Shown piece after piece: positions 1 to 5,376 of a stretch of 5,376 bases of DNA (its first letter is position 1; each line of letters opens with the position of its first letter). The position numbers and the translations under genes were made by a program. The notes below the pieces were generated by a model that saw only the letters and a program-made list of their open reading frames with translations, was not told the origin of the DNA and searched no databases. Source of the DNA: an uncultured Ruminococcus sp. (GTDB lineage: Bacteria > Bacillota_A > Clostridia > Oscillospirales > Ruminococcaceae); assembly GCA_937880065.1 (NCBI GenBank), contig CALFMA010000334.1, forward strand, positions 1 to 5,376, written 5' to 3'.

Positions 1-404
1 ACTGCAACAGTAATAATTGCTCCGACTAAAACATCAATACAAAGTGTAATTGATACGATTTCGCTGAAAAATCCGCTTACAATGACAGCAATTGCAGTCA
101 GATAGAGTGAAATTAGGCTTGAAGTATGCATGGTTTTCTTGGCTATTTCAGCATTTCGCTCATCGTTTTCCTCTATGTATTTCTTTTTCAGATATTCTTC
201 ATTTCGGAGAGTAACTCCCATACTTGTGCAGGCAGCTATAGCAGCCACCATCAGGGCAACAAACAGACCATGAACTAATCCCTGTGCGAACTCGCTTGTA
301 TTCTGTGAAAAATGACGTGCTGCAAAGAAAGCAGCAGGCAGAATACAACACATAATTGAAGTAAATCTGAATCTCTTTTCGTATTTTTTTCTGAATTCTT
401 CCAT
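1..404 (-). CDS. Four-helix membrane protein of an XRE-regulated operon, C-terminus cut by window edge
   Basis: The frame starts at ATG 404 and stays open to base 1, so 134 residues are visible and the C-terminus is outside. AGGAG at 416-412 lies seven bases before the start, and the stop codon of the HTH gene sits inside that spacer, so translation is probably coupled. The protein begins with a basic helix (MEEFRKKYEKRFRF), followed by hydrophobic segments at about residues 15-31, 43-64, 95-113 and 116-134. A charged cytoplasmic loop at about 67-92 contains ENDERN (79-84). An ENDER-type motif between paired helices is typical of small Firmicute membrane proteins (DUF2178-like and relatives) encoded beside XRE regulators. 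The molecular role is unknown; sensing or membrane stress are only guesses. I am confident that it is a real membrane protein and much less so of the family. Confidence 0.8.
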   Translation of the reverse strand, partial: MEEFRKKYEKRFRFTSIMCCILPAAFFAARHFSQNTSEFAQGLVHGLFVALMVAAIAACTSMGVTLRNEEYLKKKYIEENDERNAEIAKKTMHTSSLISLYLTAIAVIVSGFFSEIVSITLCIDVLVGAIITVA

Positions 405-406
405 TT

Positions 407-622
407 TTATTCTCCTATTAAATTTTCATCGCCCTCAAATATAAAAAGCTCCTCAATGGTAATGCCGAAAAATTGTGCGGCTTTGTGGGCAAGGGTCAAT
501 GAAGCGTTATATTTCCCGTTTTCAAGGGAAATAATAGTCTGTCGTGTTACACAGAGAGCGTCGGCAAGCTCCTGTTGCGTGACTTTTCGGCTTTTTCTCA
601 ATTCCTGTATTTTGTTTTTCAA
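407..622 (-). CDS. XRE-family HTH transcriptional regulator (71 aa), TTG start
   Basis: This is a single-domain DNA-binding protein of the Cro/C1 (XRE) type. An HTH fold fills residues 4-60: the LRKSRKVTQQELADAL segment gives the first two helices and TRQTIISLENGKYNAS the turn and recognition helix, followed by LAHKAAQFFGITIEELF. This matches the short Firmicute regulators that sit with small membrane proteins. The initiation codon is TTG (622-620), not ATG. It overlaps the TGA of the upstream gene as TTGA, and a GAGGA box lies a few bases upstream, so translational coupling is likely. The next gene follows after two bases. The protein has no effector or dimerisation domain beyond a short acidic tail (FEGDENLIGE). 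It is the obvious candidate to bind the palindrome array at 841-906 and regulate its own operon. That binding is inference; the HTH assignment is firm. Confidence 0.93.
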   Translation of the reverse strand: MKNKIQELRKSRKVTQQELADALCVTRQTIISLENGKYNASLTLAHKAAQFFGITIEELFIFEGDENLIGE

Positions 623-819
623 GGCTTTTCCTCACTATTTCCACTGTATACTATAATAACTGCAATAGCTACAGCCATAGTAATCCACGGGAATGCAGCT
701 TCGGTAAATTCCGCAAATGTACCGCCGATATGACTGCTGCTCAAACGGAGTATAACCGCTGCAGTTACAAAAAATGTTCCGATATTTTTAACAATACTTC
801 TGACTTTTTGATTAAACAT
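619..819 (-). CDS. Small two-helix membrane protein (66 aa), first gene of the regulator operon
   Basis: This short protein starts at ATG 819, with AAGGAG at 832-827 seven bases upstream. Its TGA (621-619) overlaps the TTG start of the HTH gene. A basic N-terminus (MFNQKVRSIVKN) precedes a hydrophobic segment at about residues 13-27. A second hydrophobic segment lies at about 43-59, and the tail is short and polar (SGNSEEKP). The strong ribosome binding site, the four-base overlap with the next gene and the consensus promoter just upstream argue that it is a real gene despite its size. I do not recognise a named family. By position it is probably a membrane partner in the same response as the four-helix protein at the end of the operon, but no function can be read from the sequence. 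Confidence 0.75.
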   Translation of the reverse strand: MFNQKVRSIVKNIGTFFVTAAVILRLSSSHIGGTFAEFTEAAFPWITMAVAIAVIIVYSGNSEEKP

Positions 820-840
820 AATAATTCTCCTTTCAAATTG

Positions 841-906
841 ATGTAAAGTTCACCTTACATTTATAGTATAGCACACTTTACATTAATTGTCAAGTGGACT
901 TTACAT
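841..906. promoter_or_regulatory. Operator array: three 20-bp imperfect palindromes at 23-bp period
   Basis: Three units occupy 841-860 (ATGTAAAGTTCACCTTACAT), 864-883 (TAGTATAGCACACTTTACAT) and 887-906 (TTGTCAAGTGGACTTTACAT). All three end in TTACAT, and ACTTTACAT is exact in the second and third. The left arms match the inverted sequence at 8 of 10 positions in the first unit (arms compared full length), 5 of 9 in the second and 7 of 9 in the third. The units begin 23 bp apart, about two helical turns. The -35 box of the minus promoter lies in the left arm of the third unit, the -10 box in the left arm of the second, and the predicted start site in the first. They are the likely binding sites for the XRE regulator encoded at 622-407. 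They could also affect the divergent amidase gene, whose start lies 128 bases beyond the array. Confidence 0.75.
865..893 (-). promoter_or_regulatory. Sigma-A-type promoter for the three-gene minus-strand operon
   Basis: On the minus strand TTGACA (893-888) is followed after exactly 17 bases by TATACT (870-865). This is a perfect -35 and a one-mismatch -10. Transcription should start near 858, giving a leader of roughly 40 bases before ATG 819. Both promoter boxes lie inside the palindrome array, so a bound repressor would block polymerase directly. Confidence 0.85.
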
Positions 907-958
907 TTTTTTGAAAAAATTTTTTAGATCCGTTTTATAAATGCAATTTATTTCAAAT

Positions 959-988
959 CAGACACAAATAAGATTATTCGCATATAAT
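959..988 (+). promoter_or_regulatory. Possible promoter for the amidase gene
   Basis: TATAAT at 983-988 is a perfect -10 box. The best -35 candidate is CAGACA at 959-964 with an 18-base spacer, which is weak. The start would fall near 995, leaving about 40 bases to ATG 1034. An alternative is TTGAAA at 911-916 with an AT-rich -10 around 934-941, directly beside the operator array. The sequence alone does not decide between them. Confidence 0.4.
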
Positions 989-1033
989 AAATTGTCACTA
1001 TTCAGTGGTAAAATAAGCCAAAGGAGAAAATTT

Positions 1034-1771
1034 ATGCCTGTAATTTTTTTAAGTCCCTCCACACAGGAGTGGAACAAGTATGCCACAGAGGGCAACGAGG
1101 AGCTTTATATGAATCTCCTTGCAGATAAAATGGAACCCTATCTGCGTTCAAGCGGAATAGGATATGTGCGGAATGACCCCGACAGAAATGTTCAGGGAGC
1201 AATTGCCGATTCAAATGCAAATTATTATGACGTTCACCTTGCACTGCATTCCAATGCCGCACCAGAAAGCCTATCGGGCAGATTAAGGGGAGTTGATATA
1301 TATTTTGCCCCTAAAAGTATGGACAGCGAAAGGCTTGCAAATATAATTGCAAATAATATGAAAGAAATCTATCCCATTCCCGAAAAATCACGGGCAATCC
1401 CAACAAATTCCCTTGGTGAAGTGCTGCGTACAAAGGCGGTTGCGGTGCTTTGTGAACTGGGGTATCACGACAATACATCTGATGAAGCGTGGCTGAAAAA
1501 TAATCTTGACGCTATTGCTGAAAATCTTGTACGCTCTCTGTGCGATTATTTCGGAATACCTTATATTCAGCCAGTACCCGAATTCTATGGTATGGTTACC
1601 ACAGACGGCAGTAATCTGAATATCCGCAGTTATCCGTCATTAGAGGGCAGAATTATAGGGAAAATCCCAGACAATGCCGCTGTGCTGATTACAGGAGCAA
1701 TTCCCGATTGGTATGTGGTGAATTACAATGGAATAATCGGATATTCAAGTTCTGATTTCATTATAACGTAA
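1034..1771 (+). CDS. N-acetylmuramoyl-L-alanine amidase-like protein (Amidase_3) with C-terminal SH3b domain
   Basis: Amidase_3 enzymes cut the bond between muramic acid and the peptide stem of peptidoglycan. I choose ATG 1034 because AAGGAG (1021-1026) precedes it at seven bases; the in-frame ATG at 941 has no such site. This gives 245 residues. The amidase domain covers about 1-175: a first strand (VIFLSPSTQ), an acidic EGNEEL at 19-24, ALHSNAA at 70-76 matching the family's IHxNA zinc motif with His72, and CELGYHDN at 140-147 matching the VExGFxxN motif with catalytic Glu141. An SH3b domain follows at about 184-245 (GSNLNIRSYPS, IGKIPDNAAV, YNGIIGYSSSDFI) and should bind the cell wall. The first zinc histidine, usually in a GHGG motif, is absent; SPSTQEW stands in its place. 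No signal peptide is visible, so the protein resembles endolysins in layout. No phage genes are nearby. The fold is clear; activity is uncertain. Confidence 0.88.
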   Translation: MPVIFLSPSTQEWNKYATEGNEELYMNLLADKMEPYLRSSGIGYVRNDPDRNVQGAIADSNANYYDVHLALHSNAAPESLSGRLRGVDIYFAPKSMDSERLANIIANNMKEIYPIPEKSRAIPTNSLGEVLRTKAVAVLCELGYHDNTSDEAWLKNNLDAIAENLVRSLCDYFGIPYIQPVPEFYGMVTTDGSNLNIRSYPSLEGRIIGKIPDNAAVLITGAIPDWYVVNYNGIIGYSSSDFIIT

Positions 1772-1786
1772 AATATAACGTAAAAT
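1763..1786 (+). repeat. Perfect 12-bp tandem duplication across the amidase stop codon
   Basis: ATAACGTAAAAT occurs twice back to back (1763-1774 and 1775-1786) with no mismatch. The unit is a multiple of three and contains TAA in frame, so the gene has two in-frame stop codons 12 bases apart. It looks like a recent slippage event, without effect on the protein. Confidence 0.85.
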
Positions 1787-1807
1787 CGCAATATTTTGCT
1801 TGATTTT
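1782..1807 (+). terminator. Weak AT-rich hairpin after the amidase gene
   Basis: AAAATCGCAA (1782-1791) can pair with TTGC (1796-1799) and GATTTT (1802-1807) around a TATT loop with a TT bulge. No T-tract follows, and the 3' arm overlaps the -35 box of the next promoter. It may act as a poor terminator or be chance in AT-rich DNA. It is the only terminator-like structure between the two plus-strand genes. Confidence 0.25.
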
Positions 1808-1828
1808 GAATAAATTATATGATATAAT
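1800..1828 (+). promoter_or_regulatory. Sigma-A-type promoter for the secreted glycosidase gene
   Basis: TTGATT (1800-1805) is separated by 17 bases from a perfect TATAAT (1823-1828). Transcription should start near 1835 and give a leader of about 37 bases. The gene is therefore expected to be transcribed independently of the amidase upstream. I see no clear operator inverted repeat in the leader. Confidence 0.75.
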
Positions 1829-1871
1829 ATAGTCAGCGTAATTCGAAATAAATAAAAGGATGTGAACAATC

Positions 1872-3785
1872 ATGAATTTATTCAAAAAAATAGTTTCCGC
1901 TGTCTGCGGAACGGTCTTTCTTGCCGCATCTCTCCCATTCATCGGGAATGAGTCAAAGGCTGTTGACGCTTCAAAAAATGTTTCCGATGAAGTGGGTATT
2001 GCGTGTAATCTTTTTAACATCAGCGGCGAAAATACCGCAGATAATACGGCTGTTCAATGGGCAACAACTCTTGATGCCCAGCAATTTACCCTTTACCGTT
2101 CAGAAAATGCAGAAAGGAATTTCACCCCTGTCTATGAGGGAACGGGAACTTCTTTTGACGACTGTAATCTGAAAATTGGCGAAACTTATTACTATCAGCT
2201 GAAAGTTACAACAGAGGACAGGGAATATTTTTCCTCCGTGAAGTCGGTTACTCCCGAACTGCTGCCTGAGGGACTCAATACCTACGATAACCAAAAGGGC
2301 AGCAGCCTTGTGTATTCCACAAGCGGCTTTAAATCGGGGGATAAGTATTACAGTTATTCTCTGAAAGCTCACCCCGGACAGAATGACATTTACCTTGCGG
2401 AATCAGTTTCAGCTGACGGCAGAAATTTCGGAGCAGAGCGTACAGTTGCGGATTCAAGCCAGAATAGTGCTATGGCAAGCTGTAAAATTGAGTCAATCCA
2501 CATTGAATACGTTCCCGAAAAAAATAAAGTCGTTGTGTGGGCACATTGGGAAAAGCCCAGCGGATATAATGACGGAAAAGCACTGGTAATAACCGGTACA
2601 CCCGGCGGAAGTTTCACAGTTCACCACGTATATAATCCATTGGGTATTCAAGTGCGTGATATGGCGGTATTCTTTGACGATGACGCAAACAGAACAGGTT
2701 ATATTATTGCCGCCGCCAATAAAGAGGGACAGGGAGCAAATGCGACTCTCTACATTTTCAAGCTTAACGATGATTACAGCGATGTTACTGAAATTGCCAA
2801 TATTCTCTTTGATAATCAGTATCGTGAATTCCCTAATATGATTAAGCAGAACGGCTACTATTTCCTTTTCACCTCACAGGCGGCAGGCTGGTATCCAAGC
2901 AGCGGTGCGTACAGCGTAACCGACAACATCTCGGGGGAGTGGAGCGAACTGCGAAGTATAGGCAATACCTCCACATTCTCCTCACAGTCGGGTTGGATTG
3001 TGAATTTGCAGAATAAAAATTATCTTATGCACGCATATCGCTGGCTGAGAGCATCATCTACAAGCGGAACTACACTCTGTCCGCTGTATTTTGACAACAC
3101 CTTTGCATTTTATGATTATTATCCCTCGTTCAAATACAGCACAGCCACAGGTGCGTTATATCCCGTTCGTCAGGGGGAACTGCTTTCACAGGATAAGCCT
3201 GCCACAGCTTCAATAGCATCGAAAGCAGGCAATTCCGCTGAAAAGGCAGTTGACGGTTCATATCAGTCGTCATTCACGGCAATCGGCGATTTCAAGAAAT
3301 GGCCCTTTTACATTCAGATTGACCTTGAAGATGTCTGCGAATTGTCGAATATTCAGACCTCTTGGTATATCTGCAAAGGCTCTGAGGGTTACTACACATA
3401 CACCGTTGAGGGAAGTCTTGACGGCGTTAACTGGAAACAAATCCTTGACCATACCGACAAAAACAGCGATATAGTCAACTCCACATACGGCTTTAACAGC
3501 GATATGCTGTCGGGAACGGCACGTTATATCCGCCTTAATGTTAAGAATGCCACACTCCACAACAATCCCAACAACAACTGGTATACACCCACAGTTTACG
3601 AAGTCAAGGTATACGGAACTCCCGTGGAAAGCGGAAAAATGCCAGTTCCTGCGGCTGTTTATGATTTTGAAAACGGCAGCGGAGGTATTGAGCAAAGAGA
3701 AAAGAACTTTGTCAATCCCTATTTGCCGGATGCCAGGGAAGCACGTGAAGAATGTAAAGAAAATTACAAAGAATTTAAGAGATAA
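1872..3785 (+). CDS. Secreted modular GH43-like glycosidase: FN3 + five-bladed propeller + CBM32, C-terminus broken
   Basis: This is a probable extracellular enzyme acting on plant or host glycans. ATG 1872 follows AAAGGATGTGA. A signal peptide spans residues 1-30 (basic MNLFKK, hydrophobic core, SKA before the cut). An FN3-like domain covers about 40-127. A GH43-like propeller covers about 130-430 and shows marks of the subfamily 24 / exo-beta-1,3-galactanase type: IHIEYVPEKNKVVVWAHWE, VRDMAVFFDDD (261-271), LYIFKLNDDYSD, REFPNMIKQNGYYFLF with Glu319 at the place of the usual EAP/EGP acid, then SGEWSEL. A discoidin/CBM32 domain covers about 440-583 (AVDGSY, FYIQIDL, YTYTVEGSLDGVNW, ARYIRLNV, VYEVKVYG). 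PAAVYDFENGSGG (593-605) looks like the start of a further LamG/concanavalin-type module that is never completed. From about residue 626 (base 3747) the codons are the antisense of the permease gene, so the annotated end at 3785 is artificial. Substrate is inferred from family resemblance only. Confidence 0.85.
   Translation: MNLFKKIVSAVCGTVFLAASLPFIGNESKAVDASKNVSDEVGIACNLFNISGENTADNTAVQWATTLDAQQFTLYRSENAERNFTPVYEGTGTSFDDCNLKIGETYYYQLKVTTEDREYFSSVKSVTPELLPEGLNTYDNQKGSSLVYSTSGFKSGDKYYSYSLKAHPGQNDIYLAESVSADGRNFGAERTVADSSQNSAMASCKIESIHIEYVPEKNKVVVWAHWEKPSGYNDGKALVITGTPGGSFTVHHVYNPLGIQVRDMAVFFDDDANRTGYIIAAANKEGQGANATLYIFKLNDDYSDVTEIANILFDNQYREFPNMIKQNGYYFLFTSQAAGWYPSSGAYSVTDNISGEWSELRSIGNTSTFSSQSGWIVNLQNKNYLMHAYRWLRASSTSGTTLCPLYFDNTFAFYDYYPSFKYSTATGALYPVRQGELLSQDKPATASIASKAGNSAEKAVDGSYQSSFTAIGDFKKWPFYIQIDLEDVCELSNIQTSWYICKGSEGYYTYTVEGSLDGVNWKQILDHTDKNSDIVNSTYGFNSDMLSGTARYIRLNVKNATLHNNPNNNWYTPTVYEVKVYGTPVESGKMPVPAAVYDFENGSGGIEQREKNFVNPYLPDAREAREECKENYKEFKR
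3690..3750. other. Breakpoint joining two unrelated DNA segments
   Basis: To the left the sequence encodes the plus-strand glycosidase; to the right it encodes the minus-strand permease. The permease follows its family up to Phe251 (3749-3747), so the right edge is sharp at about 3741-3750, where CACGTG (3742-3747) lies. On the left, clear glycosidase sequence ends near residue 605 (base 3686). The 55 or so bases between fit neither gene obviously. Hand counts of single 60-base lines give 30 G+C at 3181-3240 against 24 at 4381-4440 and 15 at 4801-4860, in line with a composition step. No IS ends, target duplication or integrase is seen. An assembly chimera is most likely. Confidence 0.7.
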
Positions 3786-4499
3786 AACTCCGCCCCATTC
3801 AAATTTGAACAAGAATGGTTTTTCTGGTAATGAGAATGGTTTCCAGCCTTCAGGAACAGATGTAACACCAAAAGGAATTCCGATAATTGTTGTAATTGCG
3901 ATACCAATAAGAATTGCACCTGGAACTTTTAATACATAAAGAACAATTGTAATAACAAGACCGAGCATAGCAACAATTGCTGTACTATGTTCTAAGTTCA
4001 AATTATTAAATCCAATGATTGTTCCTGTATCGCTAGCTGCGATTCCTGCGTTACTCAAACCAATAAGACAAATGAATAAACCAATACCAACAGCAACAGC
4101 TTTTTTCATTGATGCAGGAATTGATTTAATAATAGCTTCTCTAACACCAAAAAAAGAAAGAACGATAAACAAAAGACCTTCAAGAAGAACTGCTGTTAAT
4201 GCCAACCATGGAGAACATCCCATTCCAAAACATACTGTGTATGTAAAGAAAGCATTTAATCCCATACCAGGAGCCAAAGCAACAGGTAAGTTAGCTAAAA
4301 ATGCCATTAATAATGTAGCGATTGCAGATGCGATTGCAGTTGCTGTAAATACACCACCAAATGACATACCAGGAATTGAACCAAGCATACCAGGATTTAC
4401 TGCAAGAATGTAAGCCATTGCAAGGAATGTTGTAATACCTGCTACAATTTCTTTACTTACAGTAGTTCCTTTTTCCTTTAGTTGAAAATATTTTTCCAT
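3747..4499 (-). CDS. Purine permease of the AzgA/PbuG type (NCS2/COG2252), C-terminal part missing
   Basis: This is an inner-membrane transporter, expected to import hypoxanthine, guanine or adenine with protons. It starts at ATG 4499, preceded by GGAGGA (4516-4511). Residues 1-251 are genuine. Hallmarks are FLAMAYILAVNPGML (25-39), the signature APGMGLNAFFTYTV (76-89), GVREAIIKSIPASMKKAVAVG (118-138, conserved as GIRExI..IPxxLKxA), GIGLFICLIGLSNAGIAAS (138-156) and KVPGAILIGI (191-200), with about seven or eight hydrophobic segments. Family members have around 430 residues. At FFVIFFTFF (243-251) the family normally continues into FVDxFDTxGTL, but here it changes to TCFPGIRQIG. The frame stays open to base 3270, yet everything beyond 3747 is the antisense of the glycosidase and no real protein. 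The remaining helices and the second half of the transport core are lost, so as written it cannot work. Which purine is carried cannot be told. Confidence 0.88.
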
Positions 4500-4542
4500 A
4501 ATAAAAAAAATCCTCCTTTTTTTGGAAAAACTACATGAGAAA

Positions 4543-4571
4543 ATTATAACAGACCTTTAATTATTTAACAA
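4543..4571 (-). promoter_or_regulatory. Promoter of the purine permease gene
   Basis: On the minus strand TTGTTA (4571-4566) and a perfect TATAAT (4548-4543) are 17 bases apart, within the 76-base gap after the pcnB stop. Transcription would start near 4536, about 37 bases before ATG 4499. The leader is too short for a purine riboswitch and shows no such fold. The permease is thus likely transcribed separately from pcnB, at least in part. Confidence 0.65.
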
Positions 4572-4575
4572 ATTT

Positions 4576-5376
4576 TTATTTTTGTTTTGAATCTTTTGGC
4601 TTAGGTTCTTTTGGTTTATTTGTCTTGATTTTTACTCCAAAAGATGACAAAACAGATTTTATAGCGTATTCAAGTTCTTTTCGCTGAGGATTCATTGGTA
4701 AAACAAAGTTTCTACATTCAGTCCAAGTTTTTGTGTAAAGTTCATAAGATGAATATTGCCCTTGAACTTCTTTAGACCAATCTGTAAGACTTTTTATAAA
4801 ATCGTACACTAAAAAATAAAGTTTTTTTCCAAGACGAACATTTGAATCATTTTTTACAAGTTCATCCAATTTTGCAATATTTTCCATGTATGATTTTTCA
4901 GCATTTTTGTCATTATAAATCATTGCTGTTGCAGCAGGTTGCAAATACATATACAAATCTGTATCAAGGGCTTCTTTTACAATCTCAAAAGCATGACCGC
5001 TATTTATAATTTTGAGCATTTCTTCTGTTAATCTAGAAGGTGAAATCTGTGACAACAAAATTGCAGATTGTCTAATCTTATGACGCAAAGAAAAAGACAT
5101 TTTTGCATGCGTTGTTGCTGAATATTTGATTGCTCTTAGCATTCTAACAGGATCTTCAACAAAGATTTTATCTATATCAATAACAGGGCGCAAAACGTGT
5201 TTTTTAATATCACGCATTCCGCCAACGTAATCAATTACTTGTTCTTGAAGTGGATCGTAATATAATGCGTTGATAGTAAAATCACGACGTAATACATCTT
5301 CATCAATTGTTCCAAAATTATTTCCGACAGAACCTTCTGCAATAGAACGGAATGTACTTACTTCAAAAATCTTTGT
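4576..5376 (-). CDS. pcnB: PcnB / CCA-adding-family polynucleotide adenylyltransferase, N-terminus outside window
   Basis: Class II poly(A) polymerases and tRNA CCA-adding enzymes add A (or CCA) to RNA 3' ends in the cytoplasm. The frame is open to base 5376, so the last 266 residues are visible and the N-terminal part with the GS and DxD catalytic motifs lies outside; an ATG at 5217 is internal, since conserved residues precede it. Visible motifs are EDVLRRDFTINALYY (27-41), the family's RRDFTxNA motif, VIDYVGGMRD (48-57), then EDPVRMLRAIKYSA, which carries the neck-domain signature and favours PcnB over typical CCA enzymes. SPSRLTEEMLKIINSGHA follows in the body domain. The C-terminus ends in a lysine/proline tail (NKPKEPKPKDSKQK), probably a disordered RNA-binding extension. 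The sequence resembles Treponema PcnB as I recall it. CCA-adding activity cannot be ruled out. The stop is 76 bases before the permease start. Confidence 0.88.
   Translation of the reverse strand, partial: TKIFEVSTFRSIAEGSVGNNFGTIDEDVLRRDFTINALYYDPLQEQVIDYVGGMRDIKKHVLRPVIDIDKIFVEDPVRMLRAIKYSATTHAKMSFSLRHKIRQSAILLSQISPSRLTEEMLKIINSGHAFEIVKEALDTDLYMYLQPAATAMIYNDKNAEKSYMENIAKLDELVKNDSNVRLGKKLYFLVYDFIKSLTDWSKEVQGQYSSYELYTKTWTECRNFVLPMNPQRKELEYAIKSVLSSFGVKIKTNKPKEPKPKDSKQK

Noticed and set aside
995..1010. Small CACT/AGTG hairpin in the amidase leader as a regulatory RNA.
   Set aside because: The stem has only four base pairs and the region is AT-rich; it is expected by chance.
941..1033. Upstream in-frame ATG at 941 as the amidase start.
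   Set aside because: It has no Shine-Dalgarno, the extra 31 residues are not conserved-looking or signal-like, and a strong AAGGAG precedes ATG 1034.
1745..2020. 91-codon minus-strand frame over the intergenic region and glycosidase start.
   Set aside because: It is antisense to a convincing promoter, ribosome binding site and signal peptide on the plus strand.
3270..3746. C-terminal extension of the permease frame on the minus strand (residues 252-409) as a novel fused domain.
   Set aside because: It is exactly antisense to the CBM32 and end of the glycosidase, with rare-looking composition and no membrane pattern; it is open by chance.
3538..3939. 133-codon plus-strand frame across the junction.
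   Set aside because: It lies out of frame with the glycosidase and antisense to the permease, has no ribosome binding site and no recognisable protein.
4015..4413. 132-codon plus-strand frame.
   Set aside because: It is the antisense shadow of the permease core, which shows clear family motifs on the minus strand.
4500..4575. Purine riboswitch ahead of the permease gene.
   Set aside because: The leader from the promoter is only about 37 bases and lacks the three-way-junction motifs of the purine aptamer.
1..5376. CRISPR arrays, tRNA or rRNA genes, insertion sequences and attachment sites.
   Set aside because: No regularly spaced long repeats, tRNA-like folds, transposase frames or terminal inverted repeats were seen on either strand.

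Overview
The window appears to join two unrelated pieces of DNA. Bases 1 to about 3740 have moderate GC and read like a gut or rumen Clostridia/Ruminococcus-type Firmicute: strong AGGAG ribosome binding sites, consensus sigma-A promoters, an XRE regulator of a Firmicute type, and a modular secreted GH43-family glycosidase. Bases from about 3750 to 5376 are clearly more AT-rich and carry a purine permease and a PcnB-type nucleotidyltransferase that look spirochaete-like (Treponema). The taxonomic calls are from recognition only, with no search behind them.

Left block. On the minus strand lies a tight three-gene operon, read from right to left: a 66-residue membrane protein (819-619), a 71-residue XRE/HTH regulator starting at TTG (622-407), and a four-helix membrane protein that leaves the window at base 1. 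A near-consensus promoter (TTGACA-17-TATACT) drives it. The promoter lies inside three imperfect 20-bp palindromes spaced exactly 23 bp apart, which suggests autoregulation by the HTH protein. On the plus strand follow a 245-residue N-acetylmuramoyl-L-alanine amidase-like protein with a C-terminal SH3b domain (1034-1771) and a secreted FN3 + GH43-like propeller + CBM32 protein (from 1872) with its own strong promoter.

Junction. The glycosidase on the plus strand and the permease on the minus strand run head-on into each other near 3740-3750, and each loses its family-typical C-terminus there. The last dozen or so codons of the plus ORF are simply permease sequence read backwards, and the ORF tail of the permease is glycosidase read backwards. 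No transposase, integrase or terminal repeat is present. A chimeric contig is the simplest explanation; a true recombination event is possible but less likely.

Right block. On the minus strand, read from right to left: the C-terminal 266 residues of a PcnB/CCA-adding-family enzyme (5376-4576), then a purine (NCS2, AzgA/PbuG-type) permease with its own promoter and Shine-Dalgarno (4499 to about 3747).

I found no convincing new biological system. The most useful observations are the junction, the operator array and the amidase with a non-standard zinc site.
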